The notes beneath the pieces were generated by a model. That model saw only the letters and a list, made by a program, of their open reading frames with translations, searched no databases and was not told the DNA's origin. Below, one piece after another: positions 50,587 through 59,083 of a stretch of 64,000 nt of DNA. The position numbers were made by a program, and so were the translations under genes. The DNA comes from Aeromonas caviae (GTDB taxonomy: Bacteria; Pseudomonadota; Gammaproteobacteria; Enterobacterales; Aeromonadaceae), in contig NZ_CDBK01000044.1 in assembly GCF_000819785.1 (NCBI RefSeq), positions 145,668 through 209,667 on the forward strand, given 5' to 3'. Every line of letters starts with the position of its first letter. The first letter of the stretch is position 1.

Positions 50587-51510
50587 TCAGTAGTAGCCGG
50601 GATCGTCCGGATTGGGGCGGGTCTTGAAGCGGCGGTGCAGCCACATGTACTGCTCCGGCGCCTTGCGCACGGCGGCTTCAATCTCGCGATTGGCGCGGCT
50701 GGCATCCGCCATGTCGTCACCGCTCGGGTAGTCCGCGAGCGGGGCCCCGATATGCAGGGTGTAGCCCTCCCGGGTGCGGATGTTGTAGCAGGGCAGGGTG
50801 ACGGTGTTCTTCACCCGGGCCAGGGTGGCGGTACCCGTGATGGTGGCGGCCTGCTCCACCGCGAAGTAGGGCACGAAGACGCTGGCATGGCTGCCGTAGT
50901 CGTGATCCGGTGCATACCAGAGGGCGTCGCCGTTGCGCAGCGCCTTGATCATCCCCTTCACGTCCATCCGGTCCACCAGGTATTTGTTGGAGGCGCAGCG
51001 ACCGTGGTACTGGGCGTACTCCAGCACCGGATTGGTGTTGGGGCGATAGACGCCGACCCCGGGGCGCACCAGGCCGAAGCAGCGGGCATTGAGCTCAAGG
51101 GTGAGGAAGTGGCAGGAGAGCAGCAGCATCCCCTGGCCCTTCTCCATGGCGTTGATGACGTGCTCTTCCCCTTCCACCTTCATCAGGCGGCGCATCCGCC
51201 AGTCTGGCCAGAACCAGGCCATGCCCACCTCGAAGATGGCGCAACCCACGCTCTCGAAGTTCTGCACCAGGAGGGCTTCGCGCTCATCCCGGCTGAGTTC
51301 GGGCATCGCCAGCTCCAGGTTGCGGCGGGCAATCTTGACGCGGGATTTCAGCAGCTTGCGGGCCAGGGTGCCGAGCTGGCGGCCCAGCCACATCTGACTG
51401 CGCCAGGGCAGCAACACCAGCAGCCAGAGCAGGGAGAGGCCCAGCCAGCTCCCCCAGTAACGGGGATGGAACAGACGGGGTTCGAGGCGGGGAGCGTGTT
51501 CTTGGGCCAT
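50587..51510 (-). CDS. lpxL: Lipid A lauroyl/acyl transferase LpxL-type
   Basis: A 307-residue inner-membrane acyltransferase of the lysophospholipid/HtrB family. One N-terminal membrane helix (LGLSLLWLLVLLPWRS) precedes the catalytic H-x4-E/D motif SCHFLTLE; the LPGV... substrate region is GVGVYRPNTNPVLEY and SNKYLVDRMDVKGMIKALRNGDALWYAPDHDYGSHASVFVPYF is the conserved core. It adds a secondary acyl chain to Kdo2-lipid IVA. Length (E. coli LpxL 306) supports LpxL rather than LpxM. Start ATG at 51510. Divergent from hldE, another lipopolysaccharide gene. Confidence 0.92.
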   Translation of the reverse strand: MAQEHAPRLEPRLFHPRYWGSWLGLSLLWLLVLLPWRSQMWLGRQLGTLARKLLKSRVKIARRNLELAMPELSRDEREALLVQNFESVGCAIFEVGMAWFWPDWRMRRLMKVEGEEHVINAMEKGQGMLLLSCHFLTLELNARCFGLVRPGVGVYRPNTNPVLEYAQYHGRCASNKYLVDRMDVKGMIKALRNGDALWYAPDHDYGSHASVFVPYFAVEQAATITGTATLARVKNTVTLPCYNIRTREGYTLHIGAPLADYPSGDDMADASRANREIEAAVRKAPEQYMWLHRRFKTRPNPDDPGYY

Positions 51511-51690
51511 GAAGAGTCTCTTGTTCGCAAAGGCAAAGGGGGGAGTCCGACCGAACCGGGGGGCCTGTGTGGGGTGGCCCGGCGCGGATGCGGTCACTCG
51601 CATGTGGAGGATTCTATCCGAAAAGCGGGGGCGGGCGCGAATCGCCGTCATCTGGTCAGAGGGGGCGTCAGGGGGCAGGGCCGTGCTTTT

Positions 51691-51720
51691 TTCACGCCCC
51701 GGAAAAGAGTGTGATAAAAT
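51691..51720 (+). promoter_or_regulatory. hldE promoter candidate
   Basis: TTCACG (51691-51696), an 18-base gap, and TAAAAT (51715-51720), about 40 bp upstream of the start. Confidence 0.45.
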
Positions 51721-51758
51721 CGGCCGCTGAATTTTTCAGGTTTTGAGAGCCGATACAG

Positions 51759-53186
51759 ATGAAAATCACCCTGCCCGAGTTTGAAAAAGCCCGCATCCTG
51801 GTCGTTGGCGATGTCATGTTGGATCGCTACTGGCATGGCCCTACCGGCCGGATCTCCCCCGAGGCACCGGTCCCCGTGGTCAAGGTCGAGCACATCGAGG
51901 AGCGTCCGGGCGGCGCCGCCAACGTGGCGCTCAACTCCGCCGCCCTCGGCGCCCAGGCCGTGCTGCTGGGCCTGACCGGTCAGGATGAAGCCGCCGATGC
52001 CCTCGCCAGCCAGATGGCCGGGGTCAAGGTGGCCTGTGATTTCGTGCGCCTGACCGACTATCCGACCATCACCAAGCTGCGGGTGCTGTCCCGCAACCAG
52101 CAACTGCTGCGCCTCGACTTCGAAGAGGCCTTCCACGACGTGGATGCCAGCCTGCTGATGGGCAAGGTGGAGCAGGCGCTGCCCCAGGCGGACGTGATGA
52201 TCCTCTCCGACTACGGCAAGGGCGCCCTCAACGATGTGCCCGGCATGATCCGGCGTGCCCGCGCCGCCGGCATCCCCGTGCTGGTCGACCCCAAGGGGAC
52301 CGATTTCGAGAAGTACCGCGGTGCCACCCTGCTGACCCCCAACATGTCCGAGTTCGAGGCCGTGGTGGGTAAGGTGAAGGGGGAAGAAGATCTGGTCGCC
52401 AGGGGGCTGGAGCTGGTCAAGCGCTTCGAGCTGGACGCTCTGCTGGTCACCCGTTCCGAGAACGGCATGACCCTGATCCGCGAAGGGCAGCCCGAGCTGC
52501 ACCTGCCGGCCCAGGCCCACGAGGTCTATGACGTCACCGGTGCCGGTGACACCGTCATCTCCACCCTGGCGACTTCCCTTGCCGCGGGCAAGAGTCTGGA
52601 CGAGGCCTGCGCCCTGGCCAACACCGCCGCCGGTATCGTGGTCGGCAAGTTGGGGACCTCCACCGTGAGCCCGGTGGAGCTGGCCAACGCCCTCTACACC
52701 GAGCAGGAGACCGGTTTTGGCGTCATGTCCGAGGCCCAGCTCAAGGTGGCCGTCCAGGCCGCCCGTCTGCGCGGCGAGAAGGTGGTGATGACCAACGGCT
52801 GCTTCGACATTCTGCACGCGGGTCATGTCTCCTATCTGGCCAATGCGGGCAAGCTGGGGGATCGCCTGATCGTGGCGGTGAACACCGACGAGTCCGTGCG
52901 TCGCCTCAAGGGGCCGGGTCGCCCGGTCAACCCGACCGAGCGCCGTATGACTGTGCTGGCGGCCCTGGGTGCCGTGGACTGGGTGGTCCCCTTCAGCGAA
53001 GACACTCCCCAGCGTCTGATCGCCGAGATCCTGCCAGACCTCCTGGTCAAGGGGGGCGACTACAAGCCCGAAGAGATCGCCGGTTACGCCGAGGTGACCG
53101 CCAATGGCGGCGAGGTGCGGGTGCTGAACTTCGAGGACGGCTGCTCCACCACCGACATCATCAAGACCATCCGCGAGCGCGGATAA
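51759..53186 (+). CDS. hldE: Bifunctional heptose 7-phosphate kinase / 1-phosphate adenylyltransferase
   Basis: A 475-residue fusion typical of HldE (RfaE). The N-terminal ribokinase-like part (about 1-320) has [24 protein letters not shown] and the catalytic [14 protein letters not shown]. The C-terminal cytidylyltransferase-like part (about 344-475) has [33 protein letters not shown], with the HxGH motif. It makes ADP-heptose precursors for the LPS inner core and is also the source of ADP-heptose sensed by ALPK1. Full length and both active sites intact. Confidence 0.97.
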   Translation: MKITLPEFEKARILVVGDVMLDRYWHGPTGRISPEAPVPVVKVEHIEERPGGAANVALNSAALGAQAVLLGLTGQDEAADALASQMAGVKVACDFVRLTDYPTITKLRVLSRNQQLLRLDFEEAFHDVDASLLMGKVEQALPQADVMILSDYGKGALNDVPGMIRRARAAGIPVLVDPKGTDFEKYRGATLLTPNMSEFEAVVGKVKGEEDLVARGLELVKRFELDALLVTRSENGMTLIREGQPELHLPAQAHEVYDVTGAGDTVISTLATSLAAGKSLDEACALANTAAGIVVGKLGTSTVSPVELANALYTEQETGFGVMSEAQLKVAVQAARLRGEKVVMTNGCFDILHAGHVSYLANAGKLGDRLIVAVNTDESVRRLKGPGRPVNPTERRMTVLAALGAVDWVVPFSEDTPQRLIAEILPDLLVKGGDYKPEEIAGYAEVTANGGEVRVLNFEDGCSTTDIIKTIRERG

Positions 53187-53190
53187 GCGT

Positions 53191-53216
53191 AAAACCCGGC
53201 CAAGGCCGGGTTTTTT
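53191..53216. terminator. Terminator of hldE
   Basis: AAAACCCGGC/GCCGGGTTTT around a CAAG loop with T6, directly after the stop. Confidence 0.92.
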
Positions 53217-53294
53217 GATGGGGCTGCCGGGTCGGTGACATGGCCGTTGCCTGGCAGGCCCCGACCAACGCACTTCCAGCGGCGAACAGAGATG

Positions 53295-53322
53295 AAAAAG
53301 GCGACCCCGGGGTCGCCTTTTC
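53295..53322 (-). terminator. Terminator of tolC
   Basis: AAAAAGGCGACC/GGTCGCCTTTTC around CCGG; on the minus strand it is followed by TTTTT, 18 bp after the tolC stop. Confidence 0.9.
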
Positions 53323-53340
53323 TCATGGTGTGCGCCTGGC

Positions 53341-54666
53341 TCAGGACTTCTTGGTGACCTGGGCGGCGGGCATCAGACCCTGGTTCACCTCTTCCAGATC
53401 CTTCTGCTCCAGGATGCCGGCGGCCTGCTTGAGGGAGAGGATGCTGAGGATGTAGTTGTAGCGGGCCTCGGAGAGCTTCTGCTTGGCCTGATACAGCTTG
53501 CGGGTGGAGTCCAGCACGTCGACGATGGTGCGGGTGCCCACCTCGTAACCGGCCTCGGTCGCCTTCAGGGCGCTGTCGGCGGAGATGACGGACTGGCTGT
53601 AGGCGCGGACCGAGCCGATGCTGGCGTTCACGTTGTTGTAGGAGGAGCGGACCGTGCTCTGCACCGAGCGGAAGCTGCGCTCGAGCTGTTCGCTGGCGGC
53701 CACGTAGTTGAACTGTGCCTGCTTGACCTGGGAAGTGGTGGCCCCGCCGGTGTAGATGGGCAGCTTGAAGTTCAGGCCGATGTTGCCCTGATTGCTGTTG
53801 CTCTCGGGGTTGCGGATCTCGTCCTTGTAATCGTTGTAACCGGCGTTCAGGCCGGCGCCCAGATCCAGGGTCGGTTCATGACCGGTCTTGGCCAGATCGA
53901 TCTGCTCCTTGGCGATGTCCTTGCCGATGCGGGCGCTGTGCAGCTCCAGGTTCTTGTCCAGGGCCAGTTCCAGCCACTTGTCGGAGTTGAACGCGGTCTT
54001 CTGCGGGCTGAAGCGATCGGTGTTGAGCACGTCCAGTTGACGGTGGTCGATACCGGTCAGCTCGCGCAGGCTCTCGTAGCTGTTGTCCAGGGTGTTCTCG
54101 GCATTGATCTCGTCCGCCAGCGCCTGATCGCGCTCGGCCTCGGCCTCGTGCACGTCGGTGATGGCGGTCAGGCCCACTTCAAAGCGCTGCTGGGTCTGTT
54201 CAAGCTGACGCTCGACCGCGGTCTTGTTGGCACGCACGAATTCCAGGGTATCCATGGCCTTGAGCACGTCGAAGTAGGCCTGGGCGGTACGCAGCATCAG
54301 GTTCTGGTACTCGAGGTTGTAGGCCACGTCGGACTGGGTGGCGCTCTTCTCGGTCAGATCCAGGTTGACCCAGTTGCTGCGACGGTAGATGGATTGATCC
54401 AGGGTCACGGAGCCGGTAGCGCCCGTGTTGGTCATGGTGTCGTTCTTGTTTTGCAGGTAGTTCAGGCCGGCGCCCAGGTTGATCTGGGGCAGCAGGGCTG
54501 CACGGGATTCGTTGATCTTCTCGAAGGCCTGGTCCCGCTTGGCCTTGGATTCCAGCAGCTGGGTGTCCTTGATCTGGGCCTGTTGGTAAATATCGAGCAG
54601 GTTTTCGGCATGAGCGGCGCCGCTCACACCCAGCATCACCATGACTGACAAGAGTGTTCTTTTCAT
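53341..54666 (-). CDS. tolC: Outer-membrane efflux channel TolC
   Basis: A 441-residue protein with a signal peptide (MKRTLLSVMVMLGVSGAAHA-ENLLDIYQQA). The repeated helix-hairpin structure of the family is visible in two halves: AFEKINESRAALLPQINLGAG and VKQAQFNYVAASEQLERSFRSVQS, each followed by strand regions (DQSIYRRSNWVNL). It is the outer-membrane exit duct shared by tripartite efflux pumps and type I secretion. It is shorter than E. coli TolC (493 aa), as in vibrios. Divergent from nudF; a TATAGT -10-like box lies upstream on the minus strand near 54769. Confidence 0.95.
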   Translation of the reverse strand: MKRTLLSVMVMLGVSGAAHAENLLDIYQQAQIKDTQLLESKAKRDQAFEKINESRAALLPQINLGAGLNYLQNKNDTMTNTGATGSVTLDQSIYRRSNWVNLDLTEKSATQSDVAYNLEYQNLMLRTAQAYFDVLKAMDTLEFVRANKTAVERQLEQTQQRFEVGLTAITDVHEAEAERDQALADEINAENTLDNSYESLRELTGIDHRQLDVLNTDRFSPQKTAFNSDKWLELALDKNLELHSARIGKDIAKEQIDLAKTGHEPTLDLGAGLNAGYNDYKDEIRNPESNSNQGNIGLNFKLPIYTGGATTSQVKQAQFNYVAASEQLERSFRSVQSTVRSSYNNVNASIGSVRAYSQSVISADSALKATEAGYEVGTRTIVDVLDSTRKLYQAKQKLSEARYNYILSILSLKQAAGILEQKDLEEVNQGLMPAAQVTKKS

Positions 54667-54972
54667 ATGATAGTTTTAACCTTTTGTATCAACCCAAAGC
54701 TGTCCGCTGGATGAAGGGGGGATTGTCACCGACCAAGCTTGATTTCAGCTTAACCACTCTACTATAAGCAGATTTCATTGCGAACTGTCTCTTTTCCAGC
54801 TGCGGAAACGTCAAGGTCCGGGGCGAGTTTTCTCGGCAACGCGCCTAGCCAAATGCCCTGTGGCTGCTAAAATCCTTCCCTCATCGTCGGCGAGAGCGAG
54901 TGAATGAATGTTCATTCATGCCCCCGAATATTATGGTCAAACCAAGCCAAGTCAAGCTGGCAGGAGTCTCGA
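54667..54972. other. Divergent region tolC / nudF
   Basis: 306 bp without a gene. It holds the putative tolC promoter (TATAGT read on the minus strand at about 54764-54769), a TAAAAT (54868-54873) that may serve nudF, and a perfect palindrome TGAATGAA-TG-TTCATTCA at 54901-54918. Nothing else is clear. Confidence 0.6.
54901..54918. promoter_or_regulatory. 18-bp TetR-type operator palindrome
   Basis: TGAATGAA-TG-TTCATTCA has two perfect eight-base arms and a two-base centre, the common form of TetR-family operators. It lies 55 bp before nudF and about 235 bp from the tolC start. No TetR gene is in the window. Confidence 0.55.
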
Positions 54973-55614
54973 ATGTCACAGCAAGCCTTGCCTCAAACCT
55001 GCCACTACTCCAGCGATGATGTGAAAATCATTGAAAAATCAGCTGGATATAATGGCTTCTTCAAGGTGAATGTCTACCGCCTGCAACACAGGCTGTTTGC
55101 CGGTGGCTGGAACGCCCCCATCGTCCGGGAACTGTTCGAACGTGGCCATGCCGCCGCCCTGCTGCCTTATGATCCGGTGCGGGACGAGATCGTGCTGGTG
55201 GAGCAGTTTCGCATCGGCGCCATGGAGACCAGCGCCACCCCCTGGTTGCTGGAGCTGGTGGCCGGCATCATCGATGAAGGGGAGACCGCCGAGGCAGTGG
55301 TGCGGCGCGAAGCGGTGGAAGAGGCAGGGATCGAGGTGGGACGCTGCGAACACGCCATCAGCTATCTGGTGAGCCCGGGTGGCAGCACCGAGCGCATCGA
55401 GGTGTTCGTGGGCGAGGTGGATGCCAGTCAGGCCAAGGGGATCCACGGTCTGGCGGAAGAGGGGGAAGACATCCGGGTCCACGTGGTGAGCCGCGAGCAG
55501 GCCTATGCCTGGCTCAAAGAGGGGCGCATCGACAATGCCGCCTCCGTCATCGCCCTGCAGTGGCTAGCTCTGAACCACGGCGAGCTGCGGGCACGCTGGC
55601 TGGCGGGGCGCTGA
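54973..55614 (+). CDS. nudF: ADP-ribose diphosphatase NudF
   Basis: A 213-residue NUDIX hydrolase. The NUDIX box is GIIDEGETAEAVVRREAVEEAGI (about residues 98-120), and LPYDPVRDEIVLVEQFRIGA and YLVSPGGSTERIEVFVGEVD match the ADP-ribose pyrophosphatase subfamily. It breaks ADP-ribose into AMP and ribose-5-phosphate. First gene of the nudF-yqiB-cpdA-yqiA set, which in E. coli stands next to tolC in the same order. ATG at 54973 has CAGGAG upstream; the frame extends upstream to 54904 but through the palindrome. Confidence 0.94.
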   Translation: MSQQALPQTCHYSSDDVKIIEKSAGYNGFFKVNVYRLQHRLFAGGWNAPIVRELFERGHAAALLPYDPVRDEIVLVEQFRIGAMETSATPWLLELVAGIIDEGETAEAVVRREAVEEAGIEVGRCEHAISYLVSPGGSTERIEVFVGEVDASQAKGIHGLAEEGEDIRVHVVSREQAYAWLKEGRIDNAASVIALQWLALNHGELRARWLAGR

Positions 55615-55673
55615 GGTGACGTTCGTTCAGACCCGGGTCAGGTGCCCTGTGTCCGACTGGAGCACTGTGCAGT

Positions 55674-55694
55674 GGGTCCACCCTTCATGGACCC
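55674..55694 (+). other. Hairpin in the nudF-yqiB gap
   Basis: GGGTCCA/TGGACCC is a perfect seven-base stem with a CCCTTCA loop, about 20 bp before the yqiB start; a GCACTGTGC palindrome lies just upstream. No T tract follows, so it is a leader structure between coupled genes. Confidence 0.4.
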
Positions 55695-55713
55695 TGATTG
55701 AGGGAGCCGCGAC

Positions 55714-56160
55714 ATGTCATTAGTCCAGAGCCCGATGAAGCGCTATGTGCCTGATTTGATGTCCTTGCAGCGTACCTGCGAGGTCAATTACATGGCGCTG
55801 ATGAAACTGTTGCCGCCCGGCGGCAGCGTGGGTGCTGAGCGCCGCTATCAGGTCGGCAACGGCCTGCAGTTCCAGCTCACGGTGACCGAGGAGAGCCGCT
55901 TCACCAGCCAGGTGATCCTGGCCCAGCACAACCCCGAATTGCCGAGCTACTTGCAAGCCCGGATAGAGATTCGTTTGTATCATGATGTGCGAATGGCGGA
56001 AGTGTGTGCGGCGCAACAGATTTCAATGTTGCAACCACGTTATGATTATCCCAATCAAAAAATGCATCACAGGGATGAAAAGGAGCAGGTAAATCTATTC
56101 TTGGCCGATTGGTTGAGATTTTGTCTCAAACACGGCACCAGCCTGATTAACATCCTCTAG
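55714..56160 (+). CDS. yqiB: YqiB family protein (DUF1249)
   Basis: A 148-residue soluble protein. KRYVPDLMSLQRTCEVNYMALMKLLP at the start and ARIEIRLYHDVRMAEVCAAQQI then YPNQKMHHRDEKEQVNLFLADWLRFCL at the end match the DUF1249 family, known as YqiB beside cpdA in E. coli. No function has been assigned. ATG 55714 with GAGGGAG upstream. Its codon composition drops in G and C near the end (many A and T rich codons at 56040-56100), unlike its neighbours. Confidence 0.92.
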   Translation: MSLVQSPMKRYVPDLMSLQRTCEVNYMALMKLLPPGGSVGAERRYQVGNGLQFQLTVTEESRFTSQVILAQHNPELPSYLQARIEIRLYHDVRMAEVCAAQQISMLQPRYDYPNQKMHHRDEKEQVNLFLADWLRFCLKHGTSLINIL

Positions 56161-56181
56161 TCGAACCCATAAAAAAGAAGC

Positions 56182-57006
56182 GTGATTTTGGAAACAGAGC
56201 TACCTCAGGCGCCGGACGGCAGTGTGCGCCTGTTACAGATTACCGATACCCATCTCTTCGCCAGTGCTGAGGGGCGGCTGCTGGCCGTGCCCACGGCGCA
56301 GAGTCTGGCCGCCGTGCTGGAGCGGGTGCAGGCCAACGAGCACCCGTTCGATCTCATCCTCGCCACCGGGGATCTTTCCCAGGATCACAGCCCGGAGTCC
56401 TACCAGCGCTTCGCCTCCATGATGGCGCCCCTGGCTCGCCCCATCTACTGGTTGCCCGGCAACCACGACGACGGCCCCCTGATGACCGAATACCTCCATG
56501 CGGCCGGCATCAGCGAGGCCAAGCAACTGGTAGGCGAGCACTGGCAGGTGATCCTGCTGGATACCCAGGTGCGCGGCAAACCCCACGGGGTGCTGGGGGA
56601 TCACCAGCTGGCGGCCCTGGATCAGGCCCTGCGCCAGCATCCCGAGCGCCACGCCCTCATCGCCCTGCACCATCAGGCGGTGCCGGTGGGCTGCGCCTGG
56701 CTGGATCAGCACAACCTCAAGAATGCCGACGACCTGTTCGCCGTGCTGGCCCGCCACCCGCAGCAGAAGACCATCCTGTTCGGCCACGTCCATCAGGAGT
56801 TTGACGAGGTGCACCACGGAGTGCGGCTCATCGCCAGCCCCTCTACCTGCATCCAGTTCAAGCCGCTCTCCGACGGTTTCGCACTGGACGAATCCGGCCC
56901 GGGCTGGCGCTATCTCACCCTGCACCCGGATGGCCGGGTGGCGAGTCAGGTGTGGCGCCTGCCGCTGGGGCAGTTCGTGCCCGACCCCAATGCCACCGGT
57001 TACTGA
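56182..57006 (+). CDS. cpdA: 3',5'-cyclic-AMP phosphodiesterase CpdA
   Basis: A 274-residue class III phosphodiesterase. The calcineurin-like metal motifs are all present: LQITDTHLF, ATGDLSQD, LPGNHDD, VPVGCAW preceded by LHHQAV, and FGHVHQEFD. It lowers cAMP and thus tunes CRP activity, relevant here because the mtl operon carries several CRP sites. Start is GTG 56182; the E. coli start aligns closely (eight residues shorter here). A downstream TTG at 56188 is possible. Confidence 0.93.
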   Translation: MILETELPQAPDGSVRLLQITDTHLFASAEGRLLAVPTAQSLAAVLERVQANEHPFDLILATGDLSQDHSPESYQRFASMMAPLARPIYWLPGNHDDGPLMTEYLHAAGISEAKQLVGEHWQVILLDTQVRGKPHGVLGDHQLAALDQALRQHPERHALIALHHQAVPVGCAWLDQHNLKNADDLFAVLARHPQQKTILFGHVHQEFDEVHHGVRLIASPSTCIQFKPLSDGFALDESGPGWRYLTLHPDGRVASQVWRLPLGQFVPDPNATGY

Positions 57007-57015
57007 GGCGTTGCC

Positions 57016-57603
57016 ATGAAGCCCGTCCTGCTCTATCTGCACGGTTTCAATTCATCCCCCGGCTCGGCCAAGGCGCAGCAGATGGCGGCCTGGGTGGCAG
57101 AGAACAGGCCCGATATCGAGGTGGTGATCCCGGCCCAGCCCAACACCCCGGCGGCCGCCTGGGCTGCCATCGAGCAGGCCATCGCCGACCTGAAGGCCCG
57201 CCACGGTAGCGCCCTGCGACTGGGCGCCGTGGGCAGCTCCCTCGGTGGCTTCATGGCCACGAGAGTGAGCGAGATGTACGGTTGCCGCGCTGCCCTCATC
57301 AACCCGGCGGTGCGCCCCCACGAGCTGCTCTGCGACTACCTCGGCCCCCAGACCAACCCCTACAGCGGCGAACGCTATGAACTGCTGCCTGTGCACATGG
57401 ACGAGCTGAGAGCGCTGGCGGTGCCGGTGACTGCCCCCGAGCGGCTCTGGGTGCTGCAACAGCAGGAGGACGAGGTGCTCGACTATCGCAAGGCGCTGGA
57501 CGAATACCGCTTTGCCCGTCTCTCCCTGGAGTGTGGCGGCGATCACGCCTTCACAGGCTTCGAGCGCTACCCCGCCCAGATCGTCCGTTTCCTCGGGCTC
57601 TAG
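57016..57603 (+). CDS. yqiA: Esterase YqiA
   Basis: A 195-residue alpha/beta hydrolase: LYLHGFNSSPGSAKAQQMAAW (oxyanion loop), GAVGSSLGGFMATRVSEMYG (nucleophile serine), and GGDHAFTGFERYP (catalytic histidine), with the intervening VLDYRKAL aspartate. YqiA of E. coli hydrolyses palmitoyl-CoA and short esters. It begins 9 bp after cpdA. In E. coli parE follows directly; here five other genes come between. Confidence 0.92.
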   Translation: MKPVLLYLHGFNSSPGSAKAQQMAAWVAENRPDIEVVIPAQPNTPAAAWAAIEQAIADLKARHGSALRLGAVGSSLGGFMATRVSEMYGCRAALINPAVRPHELLCDYLGPQTNPYSGERYELLPVHMDELRALAVPVTAPERLWVLQQQEDEVLDYRKALDEYRFARLSLECGGDHAFTGFERYPAQIVRFLGL

Positions 57604-57605
57604 CC

Positions 57606-58229
57606 ATGCAACCGCCGTTGGCCGCCTTCCTCGAACAGGTGCTGGCCACGGCCCAGGCGGGGCTCACCTACTCCCGGGATCCCTTCGACATCGCCCGCTT
57701 CGAGGCGCTGCGAGCGGCCACGGTGACGCTCATCGCCAGCCAGAGCGAGCTGGCTCCCGATGCCATCGGCGACTGGATTGCCCTCGACAGTGGCTATCCC
57801 ACCCCCAAGCTCGATGTGCGGGCCTTCATTCAGAACGACGCGGGCCATATCCTGCTGGTGCAGGAGCGCAGTGACGGTTGCTGGACCCTGCCGGGGGGCT
57901 GGTGCGACATCGGCGATTCGCCTGCGGACGCCGTGGTGCGGGAAGTGAGCGAGGAGACCGGCCTCGCCTGTCGGGCGGTGCAACTGCTGGCCCTGTTCGA
58001 CAAGCTCAAGCATCCCCATCCCCCGCAGTTGCCCCACGCCCACAAGGCCTTCTTCCTGTGCGAGGTGACGGGCGGCGCTCTGCTTACCGACACCGATGAA
58101 ACCAAAGGGGCGGGGTACTTCCCCATCGACGCCTTGCCCGAACTCTCCCGCCACCGGGTGGTGGCGTCCCAGTTGCGCACCCTGCATGACCATCTGTCGC
58201 AGGGGCGGGGGGATACCCTGTTCGATTAA
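57606..58229 (+). CDS. NUDIX hydrolase with N-terminal helical domain
   Basis: A 207-residue protein. The NUDIX box GWCDIGDSPADAVVREVSEETG lies near residues 105-126, preceded by LDVRAFIQNDAGHILLVQERSDGCWTLPGG. The N-terminal ~65 residues (LAAFLEQVLATAQAGLTYSRDPFDIARFEALRAAT) match the NUDIX_N-type helical domain found in hydrolases acting on nucleoside diphosphate derivatives or CDP-choline-like substrates. It starts 2 bp after yqiA. The substrate is unknown. Confidence 0.9.
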   Translation: MQPPLAAFLEQVLATAQAGLTYSRDPFDIARFEALRAATVTLIASQSELAPDAIGDWIALDSGYPTPKLDVRAFIQNDAGHILLVQERSDGCWTLPGGWCDIGDSPADAVVREVSEETGLACRAVQLLALFDKLKHPHPPQLPHAHKAFFLCEVTGGALLTDTDETKGAGYFPIDALPELSRHRVVASQLRTLHDHLSQGRGDTLFD

Positions 58230-58265
58230 CCGGTTCGCAGCCTGACACTGCGGCAAGGAGGCAGC

Positions 58266-58670
58266 ATGATCACACGCATCGGCAATACCCCCATCCAGAA
58301 GAAACACAAGGCGAGCTGCCACTGCGGCGCCGTGGTGCTGGAGCTGACCCTGCCGGATGGCGTGGTGGATCCGCGCCGCTGCGACTGCTCCTTCTGTCGG
58401 CGGCGAGGGGCCATCGTCGCCTCGGTGCCGCTCTCCGGCATCCGCATCCTGCAAGGGGAGGCGGCGCTTCGCTGCTACCAGTTCAACACCCGCACCGCGA
58501 AACACTACTTCTGCAGCGTCTGCGGCATCTACACCCATCACCAGCGCCGATCCAATCCGGCGGAATATGGCTACAACCTCGCCTGTCTGGAGGGGGTCAA
58601 CCCGTTCGATCTGGGAGAGGTGCCGACCCGCGACGGGGTGCATCACCCGGCAGATACCGTAGCCGATTGA
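58266..58670 (+). CDS. GFA family (glutathione-dependent formaldehyde-activating) zinc protein
   Basis: A 134-residue protein with the GFA fold zinc sites: SCHCGAVVLEL, DCSFCRRRGAIVA and HYFCSVCGIYTHHQ, six to seven cysteines in order. The family includes Gfa and CENP-V-like proteins; true formaldehyde-activating activity is shown for few. It lies 36 bp after the NUDIX gene with GCAAGGAGG-like upstream bases and is probably in the same operon. Confidence 0.9.
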   Translation: MITRIGNTPIQKKHKASCHCGAVVLELTLPDGVVDPRRCDCSFCRRRGAIVASVPLSGIRILQGEAALRCYQFNTRTAKHYFCSVCGIYTHHQRRSNPAEYGYNLACLEGVNPFDLGEVPTRDGVHHPADTVAD

Positions 58671-58861
58671 ACGCGAGGTGAGTGCCCGACGGGTGGCGGG
58701 GAGGACGGGCGAGGCGTTGCCGCGTCACTCCCGTGACGACATCTCAGGGGGTCATCTGCTTGTGTAGCCCCCGCCATGGCTGTGTTAACCTTGCCCTGTC
58801 CGTCTCCCGGCGGACCCCGGCCTCTCTCTTCATTCCATCTCTGCCAACAGGGGGCACACCC

Positions 58862-59083
58862 GTGACGACTGCTTCAGCGCTGCCGGATCTGATCCTCGGG
58901 GCCTCGCTCTACTTTCCGCCCCTGTTCAAGGCCGTGCTGCTCGGCCTGCTGGGCTGGCTGCCGCTGCACCATCTGCTGCGGGACTGGCTCTACGGCGGCG
59001 AGGTCTGGCACCCCCTGCTGATGGATCTCTCCCTCTTCATCCTCGCCGTCAGCGGCGCCCTATGGATATTGCTACATGGCTAA
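58862..59083 (+). CDS. aaeX: AaeX-like DUF1656 inner-membrane protein
   Basis: A 73-residue protein with two membrane helices (YFPPLFKAVLLGLLGWLPLH; LLMDLSLFILAVSGALWILL), the DUF1656 pattern of AaeX, which precedes aaeA and aaeB in E. coli. Start is GTG 58862 after a GGGGG stretch; the longer in-frame frame from 58682 is not credible. Its stop overlaps the next gene by eight bases. Function as an accessory of the hydroxybenzoate pump is by association. Confidence 0.82.
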   Translation: MTTASALPDLILGASLYFPPLFKAVLLGLLGWLPLHHLLRDWLYGGEVWHPLLMDLSLFILAVSGALWILLHG

